Shown here piece after piece: positions 53,154-60,985 of a stretch of DNA of 64,000 bases. How positions within the stretch are numbered: the stretch's first letter is position 1; each line of letters opens with the position of its first letter. The DNA lies in contig CAYYPL010000003.1 of NCBI GenBank assembly GCA_964473555.1, positions 124,001 through 188,000 on the forward strand. The letters run 5' to 3'. The DNA comes from UBA11400 sp964473555 (GTDB taxonomy: Bacteria; Bacteroidota; Rhodothermia; Balneolales; HLUCCA01). The translations under genes and the position numbers were made by a program. The notes under the pieces were generated by a model. The model made no database searches. It was not told the DNA's origin and saw only the letters and a list, made by a program, of their open reading frames with translations.

Positions 53154-53202
53154 TAGCTGTGGTAGTGGGTTTTTGAGTTAGGAAACTGCTAGCCTATTGG
53201 CC

Positions 53203-54132
53203 TTATGGCCTACTCGCAAATTCTTCAAATAAATTGGGGTAATCAGATATAATCCCATCCACACCTAGTTCGAGCAAACGTTTCATTTCTGCTGCGTCAT
53301 TAATGGTCCATGGGATAAGACGCATACTTCTACTATGAACTTCATCAACCATTGCCGAATCCACGAAATGGTAGTAAGGTGAATAAATTTCAGGGACAAA
53401 TCCCAGCCTTTCTATGTTTTGGGCGACGGAATCCTGGTTTTCAACAAGTAAAGCGAGATGAATGCGTGGCTCAATACTTCGAACGGCTATGAGCGTGTTG
53501 GGATCAAATGACTGAATAACTGCTCTGTCAACGATTCCTAATCTAACTATTTCATTAACTAAAAGCTTAGCGAAAGTGTCCGGTTGGGGATAATAGGAGT
53601 CGTAATCACGTGGATCGGACTTTGTCTCAATATTGTACCAAACGCTAGGTTTATCGTTTTCTGAAAGCCATTTTTCTGCGGACTCAACCACTTCAACGAG
53701 TGTAGGTTTGTATACTGGAGTGGCTAACTGGTCTGGAAACCGTGGGTTACCTCTCATGCCGACATCATATTGTTGAATCTCCGAATAATCCATAAGAAAT
53801 ATGTTCAACATTCTGGCTTCTTCCGGAGTTACTGGAGAACCGTCGGGGAAAGACGATATATCAGGATTGAACCATGGCTCATGGGAAACTACAAGGACCG
53901 AATCACGGGATACGACCAGATCTAATTCTAACGTTGTGACACCTAATTCAAGAGCTTTAATAAAAGATGGAACTGTGTTCTCAGGGAGTAGTCCACGTGC
54001 ACCACGGTGCCCCTGAAGGTCAGGCATTGGTATGGTAATATGATTGATCTCCATTGGAACGACAGGTGTGGCGTCTTGTTTTGAACAGGAGGCTAGTACC
54101 ACTAGAATGATTGAACATAGAACACGTTTCAT
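53203..54132 (-). CDS. Glycerophosphodiester phosphodiesterase family lipoprotein
   Basis: 309 residues with a lipobox (ILVVLASCSK, Cys about 16). The GDPD barrel shows GHRGARGLLPENTVPSF (catalytic His and Arg), ELDLVVSRDSVLVVSHEPW (Glu, Asp and second His), IETKSDPRDY near residue 170 and the end WTINDAAEMKRLLELGVDGIISDYP. It hydrolyses deacylated phospholipids to glycerol-3-phosphate and an alcohol, here outside the cytoplasm. Single gene bordered on both sides by CGGAGRG repeats. Confidence 0.93.
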   Translation of the reverse strand: MKRVLCSIILVVLASCSKQDATPVVPMEINHITIPMPDLQGHRGARGLLPENTVPSFIKALELGVTTLELDLVVSRDSVLVVSHEPWFNPDISSFPDGSPVTPEEARMLNIFLMDYSEIQQYDVGMRGNPRFPDQLATPVYKPTLVEVVESAEKWLSENDKPSVWYNIETKSDPRDYDSYYPQPDTFAKLLVNEIVRLGIVDRAVIQSFDPNTLIAVRSIEPRIHLALLVENQDSVAQNIERLGFVPEIYSPYYHFVDSAMVDEVHSRSMRLIPWTINDAAEMKRLLELGVDGIISDYPNLFEEFASRP

Positions 54133-54222
54133 AGAGCCAATTTACTACAGCATGAGCAATAGTCATAGTGATTAACCATACTGTGTATATGATTAACAAT
54201 AATTTAATTTGGCGCGTTGCGC

Positions 54223-54249
54223 CGGAGAGTGGAGCATAGCTGCGGAGAG
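54223..54249. repeat. CGGAGAG pair, 20 bp apart
   Basis: CGGAGAG at 54223 and 54243, upstream of tRNA-Leu and downstream of the phosphodiesterase start. Same spacing as in the 31690 and 53072 tracts. Confidence 0.75.
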
Positions 54250-54322
54250 TGTGACTGCGTAGTGGGGGGTGTGTTAATCCGCTGGCTGGCTTGCCCAATT
54301 GCCCGCTATTCAGCTTTCTTAC

Positions 54323-54354
54323 TTGCATCGTGGCGTAATTGAGTCGTATATTTA
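54323..54354 (+). promoter_or_regulatory. Candidate promoter of tRNA-Leu
   Basis: TTG at 54323-54325, a 21-base spacer and TATATTTA at 54347-54354, one base off the TAnnTTTG box. The tRNA begins 16 bases later. Confidence 0.4.
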
Positions 54355-54369
54355 GGGCCTATATGAAAT

Positions 54370-54453
54370 GCCCTGGTGGTGAAATTGGTAGACACGCCAT
54401 CTTGAGGGGGTGGTGCTGGAAACGGCATGCTGGTTCGAGTCCAGTCCAGGGCA
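54370..54453 (+). tRNA. tRNA-Leu(GAG)
   Basis: 84-base class II tRNA: acceptor GCCCTGG with CCAGGGC, D arm GGTGGTGAAATTGGTAGACA, anticodon stem CCATC/GGTGG with loop TTGAGGG (anticodon GAG, reading CUC/CUU), a variable arm TGCTGGAAACGGCA and T loop GTTCGAGTC. Discriminator A, no encoded CCA. Confidence 0.95.
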
Positions 54454-54466
54454 CTCCTTAAAAATT

Positions 54467-54502
54467 AAAGCCTTGTAGCTCAATGAGTTGCGAGGCTTTT
54501 TT
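54467..54502 (+). terminator. Intrinsic terminator of tRNA-Leu
   Basis: AAAGCCTTG pairs with CGAGGCTTT, an inner stem AGCTC/GAGTT continues, and six T follow. It starts 13 bases after the tRNA. Confidence 0.88.
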
Positions 54503-54764
54503 ATTTAGGTAGCACACGAATGGTAAACAAAAGCCCAAACATGGCACACTTTTGGTAGCTGATGTGCCCTCGAAGAAAATACTACATCATCGATAGGGTT
54601 ATCTGCACACAGGCCTAATCTCAGGATTGCAGGAAATGGGATGGGTAACCAAACTGGTTGAACATTTTTTTGATATGCAAATATTTTATTGGATAAATTT
54701 TTTAGTTTTGCCTAAATTATTAAGCGGTTATTTGCTTAGAATATTAAAATCATCACAAAATTGT
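54503..54764. other. AT-rich gap before the TonB receptor gene
   Basis: Together with the terminator this makes a 311-base gap. It has a very AT-rich stretch (54660-54760) with TAGTTTTG at 54703-54710, an exact TAnnTTTG box, but no TTG at the right distance. No gene seen; a TTG start at 54627 in frame with the receptor is not supported because the signal peptide starts at 54765. Confidence 0.5.
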
Positions 54765-57041
54765 ATGAATCCCTTTGACGTCATTCAGAAACGATTCAGG
54801 CTACCTTTTTCAGTCCTAACAGCTATTGGATGTATGGTATTCATCCCAGCTATATCTTCAATGCATACAGTTCAGGGACAAAACCCGATTCCGGGCATAA
54901 CTATTTCAGGGGTGGTCACATCAGCTCAAACCAATGAACCACTTCCGTTTGTACGCGTATCTGTGAAGGACACCGATCAATCCACTTTAACCGATATCAC
55001 TGGGAATTTCACGTTATTTGTGACCTCATCAAGTGAATTAACTGTTCGATTTTCAATGATCGGTTATAAAACCCTGGAAGTTAGTCCTCAAATTTATTTA
55101 GGTTCATCTAATTTTATTGCCCTTCAACTTGAACCATTGATCCGTATCATCGAGGAGGTTGTTATAACCGGCTCACCAACCGGGTCAGGTGTTCACTATC
55201 AGCCGGCTCAGGTATTTAATCGTGCTCAAATCACTCAACGAAAGGATGTCACGGTCGGGCATATGCTCGATGGAGAACCAGGTATTTCGATGCGAACTTT
55301 TGGTCCCGCACCATCACGTCCAGTGATTCGAGGACTGGATGGTGAACGAATTTTGATTCTTGAGAACGGTGAGCGAATGGGGGACATTTCGGAGTCGGCG
55401 GCTGATCATGCTATCGCGATGGACCCCGGCGCAATGAATCGCATGGAAATCATCAGAGGTCCGGCGAGTTTGTTGTATGGTAACAGTGCGATGGGTGGTG
55501 TGATAAATCTCATCACAACTGACATCCCACAAGATTGGAATACAGGTGTCTGGGGTTCGATATCAGGTAATGCTTCAACGGTAAACTCATTGGGTATGTC
55601 AACGGCACGATTCGGGTATGGAAATGAACAGCTGGCTATAACCGCTCGGGGATCGATTCGCGGAGCTGGTGACATTAAAACTCCTGGTGGCAACATTTCT
55701 GGTACCGGACTGTCCACCTATGAAGGTAGCGTTGGATTTGGATTTCGTGGTGACAATATACAGGGTGGTTTCACTGTTATGGGAATGGATAATGGGTATG
55801 GGATTCCAGGTAATCCGGATGATCCTAATCGAGTTGAAATCCGATTTCAACGAACTGCACTCCAATATCGACTAGACGCTCAACATGATGGTTTTTTCGA
55901 TAAGATGTTGCTGAAGGGACATCTTTCGGTGTATGATCAGCAAGAAATAGACATCCAGAATGTAAATGGCACCGTGACCGAGCAGATTCCATTGACGTAT
56001 AGTCAGCAATCTCTAAGTTCAACGTTATATATCCAACATCGTCCCGCAGGAATCCTAGATCGTGGAGTAATCGGAGTAAATGTGAATGGCCGGATTATGG
56101 ATGTGGGTGGATTTGACGCTTACACTCCGGGTGACCAGTATCTGAATGTTGCTCTTTTTACCTTTCAGGAAGTATTAATCACTGAATGGGCACGTTTCCA
56201 GGCAGGAATTCGCCTTGATTCAAGGTCTATCAAAGCAAGATATCAAGAAAGATCGGGTTCAATTGATACGAGAACCATCAATACAGACCTTGCTGGCTCA
56301 ATTGGGCTCAATGTTCGCCCAACATCAAATCTGGAAGCAGGTATTCAATTTGCTAAAGCTCATCGATATCCAACCATTGAGGAATTATATTCTGATGGGG
56401 CTCACCTTGGTGCCGGTAGTTATGAACGGGGTAATCAAGATCTTGAAACTGAATCGGGTTACGGGCTGGATTTATTTCTACGCAAAATCGTTGGAAAATG
56501 GTCGGCTGAACTCGCTGGATATAGCATGTGGATTGAGAATTTCATTCGTTTTGAACCTACTGGGGAGTTCGATGCGAGGAGTAGGTTTCCAATATTCGAG
56601 TATCAGTCTGGCAGTGCCAGATTATCTGGAGGGGAATTTCAGTTACACGGACAACTTGGTCGGAACTGGTGGGTTTCATCCAGCGCCGATGTCGTATTTG
56701 GTGAGGTAACCGGTGCACAGGGTCATCCCCTGCCCTCGATCCCACCGTTGAGAATCAATAACAGACTGCGCTACGATACATCAGGCTTTTGGGCTCAGAT
56801 TCAGGTGAAAAACGTATTCGATCAGCATCGGGTTGCACCGGAAGAGCTCCCGACTAGCGGGTATACGTTGATCGGTACTGCCATGGGCTTTCAACTTGGG
56901 AAAAATCAAATTCACAGATTTGTGTTGAGACTGGATAACGCTCTGAATACTGCTTACCGGGATCATTTGTCGAAAACTGAAGATCGGGGACAACTTATGC
57001 CTGGTCGAAATCTGAGTCTTATCTATTCGTTTGATTTCTAG
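54765..57041 (+). CDS. TonB-dependent receptor, ZnuD-like
   Basis: 758 residues from ATG 54765. Signal peptide MNPFDVIQKRFRLPFSVLTA to about residue 38, then a carboxypeptidase-like domain (GVVTSAQTNEPLPFVRVSV, about 45-125), a plug (PAPSRPVIRGLDGERILILE; DISESAADHAIAMDP; IIRGPASLLYGNSAMGGVIN), and a 22-strand barrel ending in NLSLIYSFDF. The plug segment with ADHAIAMDP resembles zinc/metal receptors of the ZnuD type rather than SusC. There is no SusD neighbour, which also speaks against a polysaccharide uptake role. Metal uptake is inferred. The DUF2231 gene follows after 146 bases. Confidence 0.88.
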   Translation: MNPFDVIQKRFRLPFSVLTAIGCMVFIPAISSMHTVQGQNPIPGITISGVVTSAQTNEPLPFVRVSVKDTDQSTLTDITGNFTLFVTSSSELTVRFSMIGYKTLEVSPQIYLGSSNFIALQLEPLIRIIEEVVITGSPTGSGVHYQPAQVFNRAQITQRKDVTVGHMLDGEPGISMRTFGPAPSRPVIRGLDGERILILENGERMGDISESAADHAIAMDPGAMNRMEIIRGPASLLYGNSAMGGVINLITTDIPQDWNTGVWGSISGNASTVNSLGMSTARFGYGNEQLAITARGSIRGAGDIKTPGGNISGTGLSTYEGSVGFGFRGDNIQGGFTVMGMDNGYGIPGNPDDPNRVEIRFQRTALQYRLDAQHDGFFDKMLLKGHLSVYDQQEIDIQNVNGTVTEQIPLTYSQQSLSSTLYIQHRPAGILDRGVIGVNVNGRIMDVGGFDAYTPGDQYLNVALFTFQEVLITEWARFQAGIRLDSRSIKARYQERSGSIDTRTINTDLAGSIGLNVRPTSNLEAGIQFAKAHRYPTIEELYSDGAHLGAGSYERGNQDLETESGYGLDLFLRKIVGKWSAELAGYSMWIENFIRFEPTGEFDARSRFPIFEYQSGSARLSGGEFQLHGQLGRNWWVSSSADVVFGEVTGAQGHPLPSIPPLRINNRLRYDTSGFWAQIQVKNVFDQHRVAPEELPTSGYTLIGTAMGFQLGKNQIHRFVLRLDNALNTAYRDHLSKTEDRGQLMPGRNLSLIYSFDF

Positions 57042-57052
57042 GCATTCTGTGC

Positions 57053-57109
57053 GTACGGCATTAATTTCGACAGTCATCTAAGCAATCAAAAAGTGACTGT
57101 GACCCGTAC
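57053..57109 (+). other. Nested inverted repeat between receptor and DUF2231 genes
   Basis: GTACGG (57053-57058) pairs with CCGTAC (57104-57109), and inside it ACAGTCA (57070-57076) with TGACTGT (57094-57100). No T run follows, so this is not a standard terminator; it may be a processing or regulatory RNA structure. Confidence 0.4.
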
Positions 57110-57187
57110 AAGTTTATTATTGATTATTTATTACATTTGCTGCATCGATGAGTTGCAACCATTAATTCACACAAAACCCTTGAGCGT

Positions 57188-58246
57188 ATGCTACCCGACT
57201 GGTTACCGAACATCCATCCCTTGATCATCCACTTCCCGATCGTATTGTTATTGTTCTACCCGATTCTTGAGGCCCTCAGGTTACGATTTAACGACTCTTT
57301 AGTACTGGAAAAGGGTGCTTTTTGGTTTTTGTCGATTGGGGTTCTGTCACTGATTTTTTCTTTTTTGAGTGGAGAACAGGCTATTGAGTCCGTTCAGTTA
57401 ACTGGCGGTGCTGTCCCTGTGGCCACAGAACATGAATTTTGGGCAAGAAATACCTTAATCTTTTATAGTATCTGGTTTACCGTTCATCTTTTTGGAATCT
57501 GGAAGCACATCTCACTATTGAATAATGCACGTACGGCTGTGATCATGGGACTGGTTGGTGTTGGGTTACTGGTGATGACCAGCGAGCTGGGAGGACGACT
57601 GGTTTATGAGTATGGTGTAGGTACCAGGCAAGTTGACAAATTAAATGAACAGGTTGATGAGTTGCAAAAACGGTTGAACGTGTTCCTGAACAATGCGGCT
57701 CCCATTGTGTCAGAAAATGGTGCCTGGAGCTGGAATGTAAGTCCCGGCGCTGCTGAAATTTTCCCCGATTCCTTCACAAGCATAGGTAACGGCTTTTCCC
57801 GGGTGTCTGAATCCGGAGATGGGACTACCCACTGGATTGTTCTTGAATCTGATGGACAATCAGCGGGGCTGATCATTGCTGGACAGTTATCAAATCTTGA
57901 AGGGGAAGTACGGCTCAATGCGGATCATTTCAGTGGGAAGATTGAAGTGATACACAACTATCAGAATACCGGGAATTATCAATTTTTCAGGATCCAAGAA
58001 GGATCAGTGTACCAAGGAAGTATCACCGAGTCAACTGAAACTATTTTCCAACAGAAGACCAAGATTGACCCATCCGGGTGGATCACCATCCGGATTACAT
58101 CCAACAACGCCCACTATTACGGTTATATCGATAACAAAAATATCACCCATGCCCACGGCACACCTTTACCCGCTGGAGCAACGGGAATACTGGTACAGGG
58201 AACCGGTTCGATATCCATTCAAAAAATTGAGTTCAAAGCACTCTAG
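57188..58246 (+). CDS. DUF2231 membrane domain fused to an extracytoplasmic jelly-roll domain
   Basis: 352 residues. The first 150 contain four hydrophobic helices starting LPDWLPNIHPLIIHFPIVLLL, with His in the first helix (HPLIIHFP), the DUF2231 pattern. A short coiled coil (VDKLNEQVDELQKRLNVFL) links to a beta-rich C-terminal domain (about 170-352) ending with GSISIQKIEFKAL, like DUF1080/LamG-type sugar- or lipid-binding jelly rolls. DUF2231 proteins have been linked to haem or copper proteins, but no clear role is known. It follows the metal-type TonB receptor in the same direction, so a role in metal or redox handling is possible. Confidence 0.72.
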   Translation: MLPDWLPNIHPLIIHFPIVLLLFYPILEALRLRFNDSLVLEKGAFWFLSIGVLSLIFSFLSGEQAIESVQLTGGAVPVATEHEFWARNTLIFYSIWFTVHLFGIWKHISLLNNARTAVIMGLVGVGLLVMTSELGGRLVYEYGVGTRQVDKLNEQVDELQKRLNVFLNNAAPIVSENGAWSWNVSPGAAEIFPDSFTSIGNGFSRVSESGDGTTHWIVLESDGQSAGLIIAGQLSNLEGEVRLNADHFSGKIEVIHNYQNTGNYQFFRIQEGSVYQGSITESTETIFQQKTKIDPSGWITIRITSNNAHYYGYIDNKNITHAHGTPLPAGATGILVQGTGSISIQKIEFKAL

Positions 58247-58319
58247 AAACAGTTGCTCATTTGTAGGATAAGCTGTTATCTCATTTCACTACAACGGTAC
58301 TGTTCGTTGAGTATTCCGG

Positions 58320-59522
58320 TTAATGCTCTCCGTTTTTCATCAGGACATTCGGAAGTGGGGCCATTCGTGTGTACAGAGGTAAGATCGCTACTCCAAGAGC
58401 GGCGGCTTCAAAACCGGAAGTTGCAGGTAACAGTTCAGGTTGGCTCTTCTTTTCATGAATGTGCAACTGGGGCAACCTGCGTTTAATACGTTCAAGCAGA
58501 TTCTTAATGATAACATCGGGTAATCGTCCGCCGAAAAAAATGACCTCAGGATCCACAATGTATTCGACTGCTAAAATGAGAGGAGTGATTTGCTGGGCTC
58601 CTTTTTCGATCCAGTCCATCAAGACGGGATGCCCCTGGTAGAATAAGGGCTCAAGTTGACCTGGAGTCGACACTTCGAATCCATCTTGACTTAATTTGGC
58701 ATACAATAATGGCAAATTAAAGTACATACCCAAGTGTTGCTGATCCGAATCTTGGGTAGAACCGGGTTGCAGATTAGGCATATACCCGAGCTCGCCGGCA
58801 TTTCCAGAGAATCCGGAATGAAGCTCCCCATTGATGACAATACCCCCGCCGAGACCGGCCCCGAAATACACGTAGAAAAACGTGTCTATTGATCGTCCGG
58901 CACCAAACCAACGCTCTCCTATGGCTGCAGCAGAGGCATTATTCTCCAGGTAAACGGGTAGTCCCAGACGTTCGCTTAATTTTTTCCCTACCGGAACATT
59001 GATCCACCCTGGCATTAATTTCGGATTTACCACTTTGGTGATTACGTTACTGTCATCTATTCCAAGTGGACCAGGCAGCCCCACACCTATGCCCCAGACA
59101 CGAGACATGGGAATCCCTTCGGCACGGATTAGGTCTAACGCTGTTTTTTCAAACAGGACCATGGCTTCATCAGCAGTTGGGAAGTTAAGCTTTAAATTGA
59201 CACTCTGACGAATATCTCCCATGAGATCAATCAAAATTGCCGTAAGGTGGTCTTTGTCGAGATCCATTCCTATAGAGTACGCTCCATAACGGTTAATGCG
59301 CAGTAGTATAGAAGGCGCACCACGTCCGTCCTGATGGCGTTCAGCCTCAACAATCAGCCCTGCAGAAATCAGCTCCCTGGTAATATTAGTAACTGTCTGG
59401 GCGGTTAAGTTCGTTTTTTTTGCGATATCAACACGCGAAACCGGTGCATGTAGACGAATAGTCTCAAGTACAATGCGAATGTTATACGATTTAGCGTACT
59501 GTAGATTGGTACCTTTGAGCAT
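58320..59522 (-). CDS. ROK family transcriptional regulator
   Basis: 400 residues. The N-terminal winged helix includes APVSRVDIAKKTNLTAQTVTNI (about 30-51), followed by a ROK sugar-kinase fold with SIGMDLDKDHLTAILIDL, GVGLPGPLG and VYFGAGLGGGIVINGELHSG. The usual zinc cluster (CxCGxxGC) after the GxxGELG motif is missing: here GNAGELGYMPNLQPGSTQDS follows. ATP phosphate loop DLDKDH is degenerate for a kinase, supporting a sensor role. It is divergent from the GH26 gene and probably controls the mannan genes in response to a sugar such as mannose or a mannobiose. Confidence 0.9.
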   Translation of the reverse strand: MLKGTNLQYAKSYNIRIVLETIRLHAPVSRVDIAKKTNLTAQTVTNITRELISAGLIVEAERHQDGRGAPSILLRINRYGAYSIGMDLDKDHLTAILIDLMGDIRQSVNLKLNFPTADEAMVLFEKTALDLIRAEGIPMSRVWGIGVGLPGPLGIDDSNVITKVVNPKLMPGWINVPVGKKLSERLGLPVYLENNASAAAIGERWFGAGRSIDTFFYVYFGAGLGGGIVINGELHSGFSGNAGELGYMPNLQPGSTQDSDQQHLGMYFNLPLLYAKLSQDGFEVSTPGQLEPLFYQGHPVLMDWIEKGAQQITPLILAVEYIVDPEVIFFGGRLPDVIIKNLLERIKRRLPQLHIHEKKSQPELLPATSGFEAAALGVAILPLYTRMAPLPNVLMKNGEH

Positions 59523-59807
59523 GTTTAATGGTTTAGTAAATCAAATTTATGATTTTTTGAACTTAGATACGACTAAAATTTAATGGTTTGCTTTTAAGGT
59601 AATCCTTCATAACGTACTGGATTGTTTGAGCAAAGCAACCTTCAAAAAACCGCTTTTTTATGTCGTTTTAGCTTGACAACTACCCCAAAAATAGGTATCT
59701 ATATATCATTAATCAAATTGATTGATTTAAAAGTTACCCCATTTAATCCATTCTGATTGGTGTATCTGATCAATTTGCGACCATAAACCGGATAAAGCGT
59801 TACTACG
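59523..59807. promoter_or_regulatory. Divergent control region between the ROK regulator and the GH26 gene
   Basis: 285 AT-rich bases. The palindrome AATCAA-A-TTGATT lies at 59711-59723, and an 11-base direct repeat TTTAATGGTTT occurs at 59524-59534 and 59579-59589, next to the regulator start. These are candidate operators for an AT-rich ROK site. No gene seen. Confidence 0.45.
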
Positions 59808-60965
59808 ATGTTTACTACACGATTTAGCGGACTTATTGTCTGCTCTTTTATACTGATTGGCTGTCAAAAACAAGAAGTCTCTGTTCCAGTTCCAACGCTG
59901 GTTGATTCCAATGCGACGCCAGAGACGCGAGCTCTATTTGTGAATCTGGATCAGTTACGACACGACTATGTTCTTTTTGGTCAAGAAGATGCCCTGGCCT
60001 ATGGGGTGAACTGGCGGGGTGATGCTGACCGATCGGATGTAAAAGATATGACTGGTTCGCATCCGGCCGTGTACGGTTGGGATGTAGGACATATTGAATT
60101 GGATAGCACCATGAACCTGGATAAAATTGATTTCGACGAGATGCGAGGTCACATTCGAGATGCTTACCGGCGTGGGGGAGTGATCACGATCAGCTGGCAC
60201 CTGAACAATCCGTTTAATGGAGCATCTTCGTGGGACCAGACCCCTACGGTCGAACATATCCTCCCGGGACGTTCGCATCATCCCGAATTCCTGACTTATT
60301 TGAATCGACTGGCCGATTTTCTGTCTTCACTGGTTGACGATACTGGGCGACCAATACCTGTGATATTCAGACCCTGGCATGAGCACACCGGGCACTGGTT
60401 CTGGTGGTCAGCTCAATTCACAAAAGAGGATGAGTATGCCCAATTATGGCGATTTACGGTAGAGTTTTTGCGTGATCAACGCCAGATCCACCACTTACTT
60501 TACGCCTACTCTCCCAGCAATTCGGGATTCGAAACGGCATGGGAGTCGTATCCAGGCGATGAATGGGTCGATATTATTGGAATAGACGATTACTTCACGT
60601 TTAAGTCAGGTGAAGAACGGGAACAAGACATCACCGGATTTGTCTCAAGACTCAAGGAGGTCGTACTTGAGGCAGAGAAACGTGGCAAGATTCCCGCTTT
60701 CACTGAAACCGGTCTTGAAGCGCTGCCAGACGCTGTTTGGTACACAGACTTTCTGCTTAGGGGTATCTTGAGTGATGAAGTTAGCAAACGAATCGCATAC
60801 GTGTTGGTCTGGAGAAACTCAAACAACGCGACCGATCGGCAGAATCACTATTACGCCCCGTTTCCGGGTCATCCTGCGGAAGCAGACTTTGTAGCATTTT
60901 ATAAGCATCCGTTTACCCTTTTTGAGTCGGATTTACCCGACATGTACACGATGCCAACGAATTGA
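59808..60965 (+). CDS. GH26 beta-mannanase, lipoprotein
   Basis: 385 residues. Lipobox LIGCQ (Cys19). GH26 markers: VLFGQEDALAYGVNW (55-69), the ISWHLNNPF segment near 128-136, the acid/base Glu192 in IFRPWHEHTGHWFWW, and the nucleophile Glu300 in KIPAFTETGLE. The distance of 108 residues between them fits a (beta/alpha)8 barrel. It cuts beta-1,4-mannan, probably on the cell surface. First gene of the rightward set, divergent from the ROK regulator, with the GH5 gene 20 bases downstream. Confidence 0.94.
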   Translation: MFTTRFSGLIVCSFILIGCQKQEVSVPVPTLVDSNATPETRALFVNLDQLRHDYVLFGQEDALAYGVNWRGDADRSDVKDMTGSHPAVYGWDVGHIELDSTMNLDKIDFDEMRGHIRDAYRRGGVITISWHLNNPFNGASSWDQTPTVEHILPGRSHHPEFLTYLNRLADFLSSLVDDTGRPIPVIFRPWHEHTGHWFWWSAQFTKEDEYAQLWRFTVEFLRDQRQIHHLLYAYSPSNSGFETAWESYPGDEWVDIIGIDDYFTFKSGEEREQDITGFVSRLKEVVLEAEKRGKIPAFTETGLEALPDAVWYTDFLLRGILSDEVSKRIAYVLVWRNSNNATDRQNHYYAPFPGHPAEADFVAFYKHPFTLFESDLPDMYTMPTN

Positions 60966-60985
60966 GTTATTGAAAGGAATTGAAG

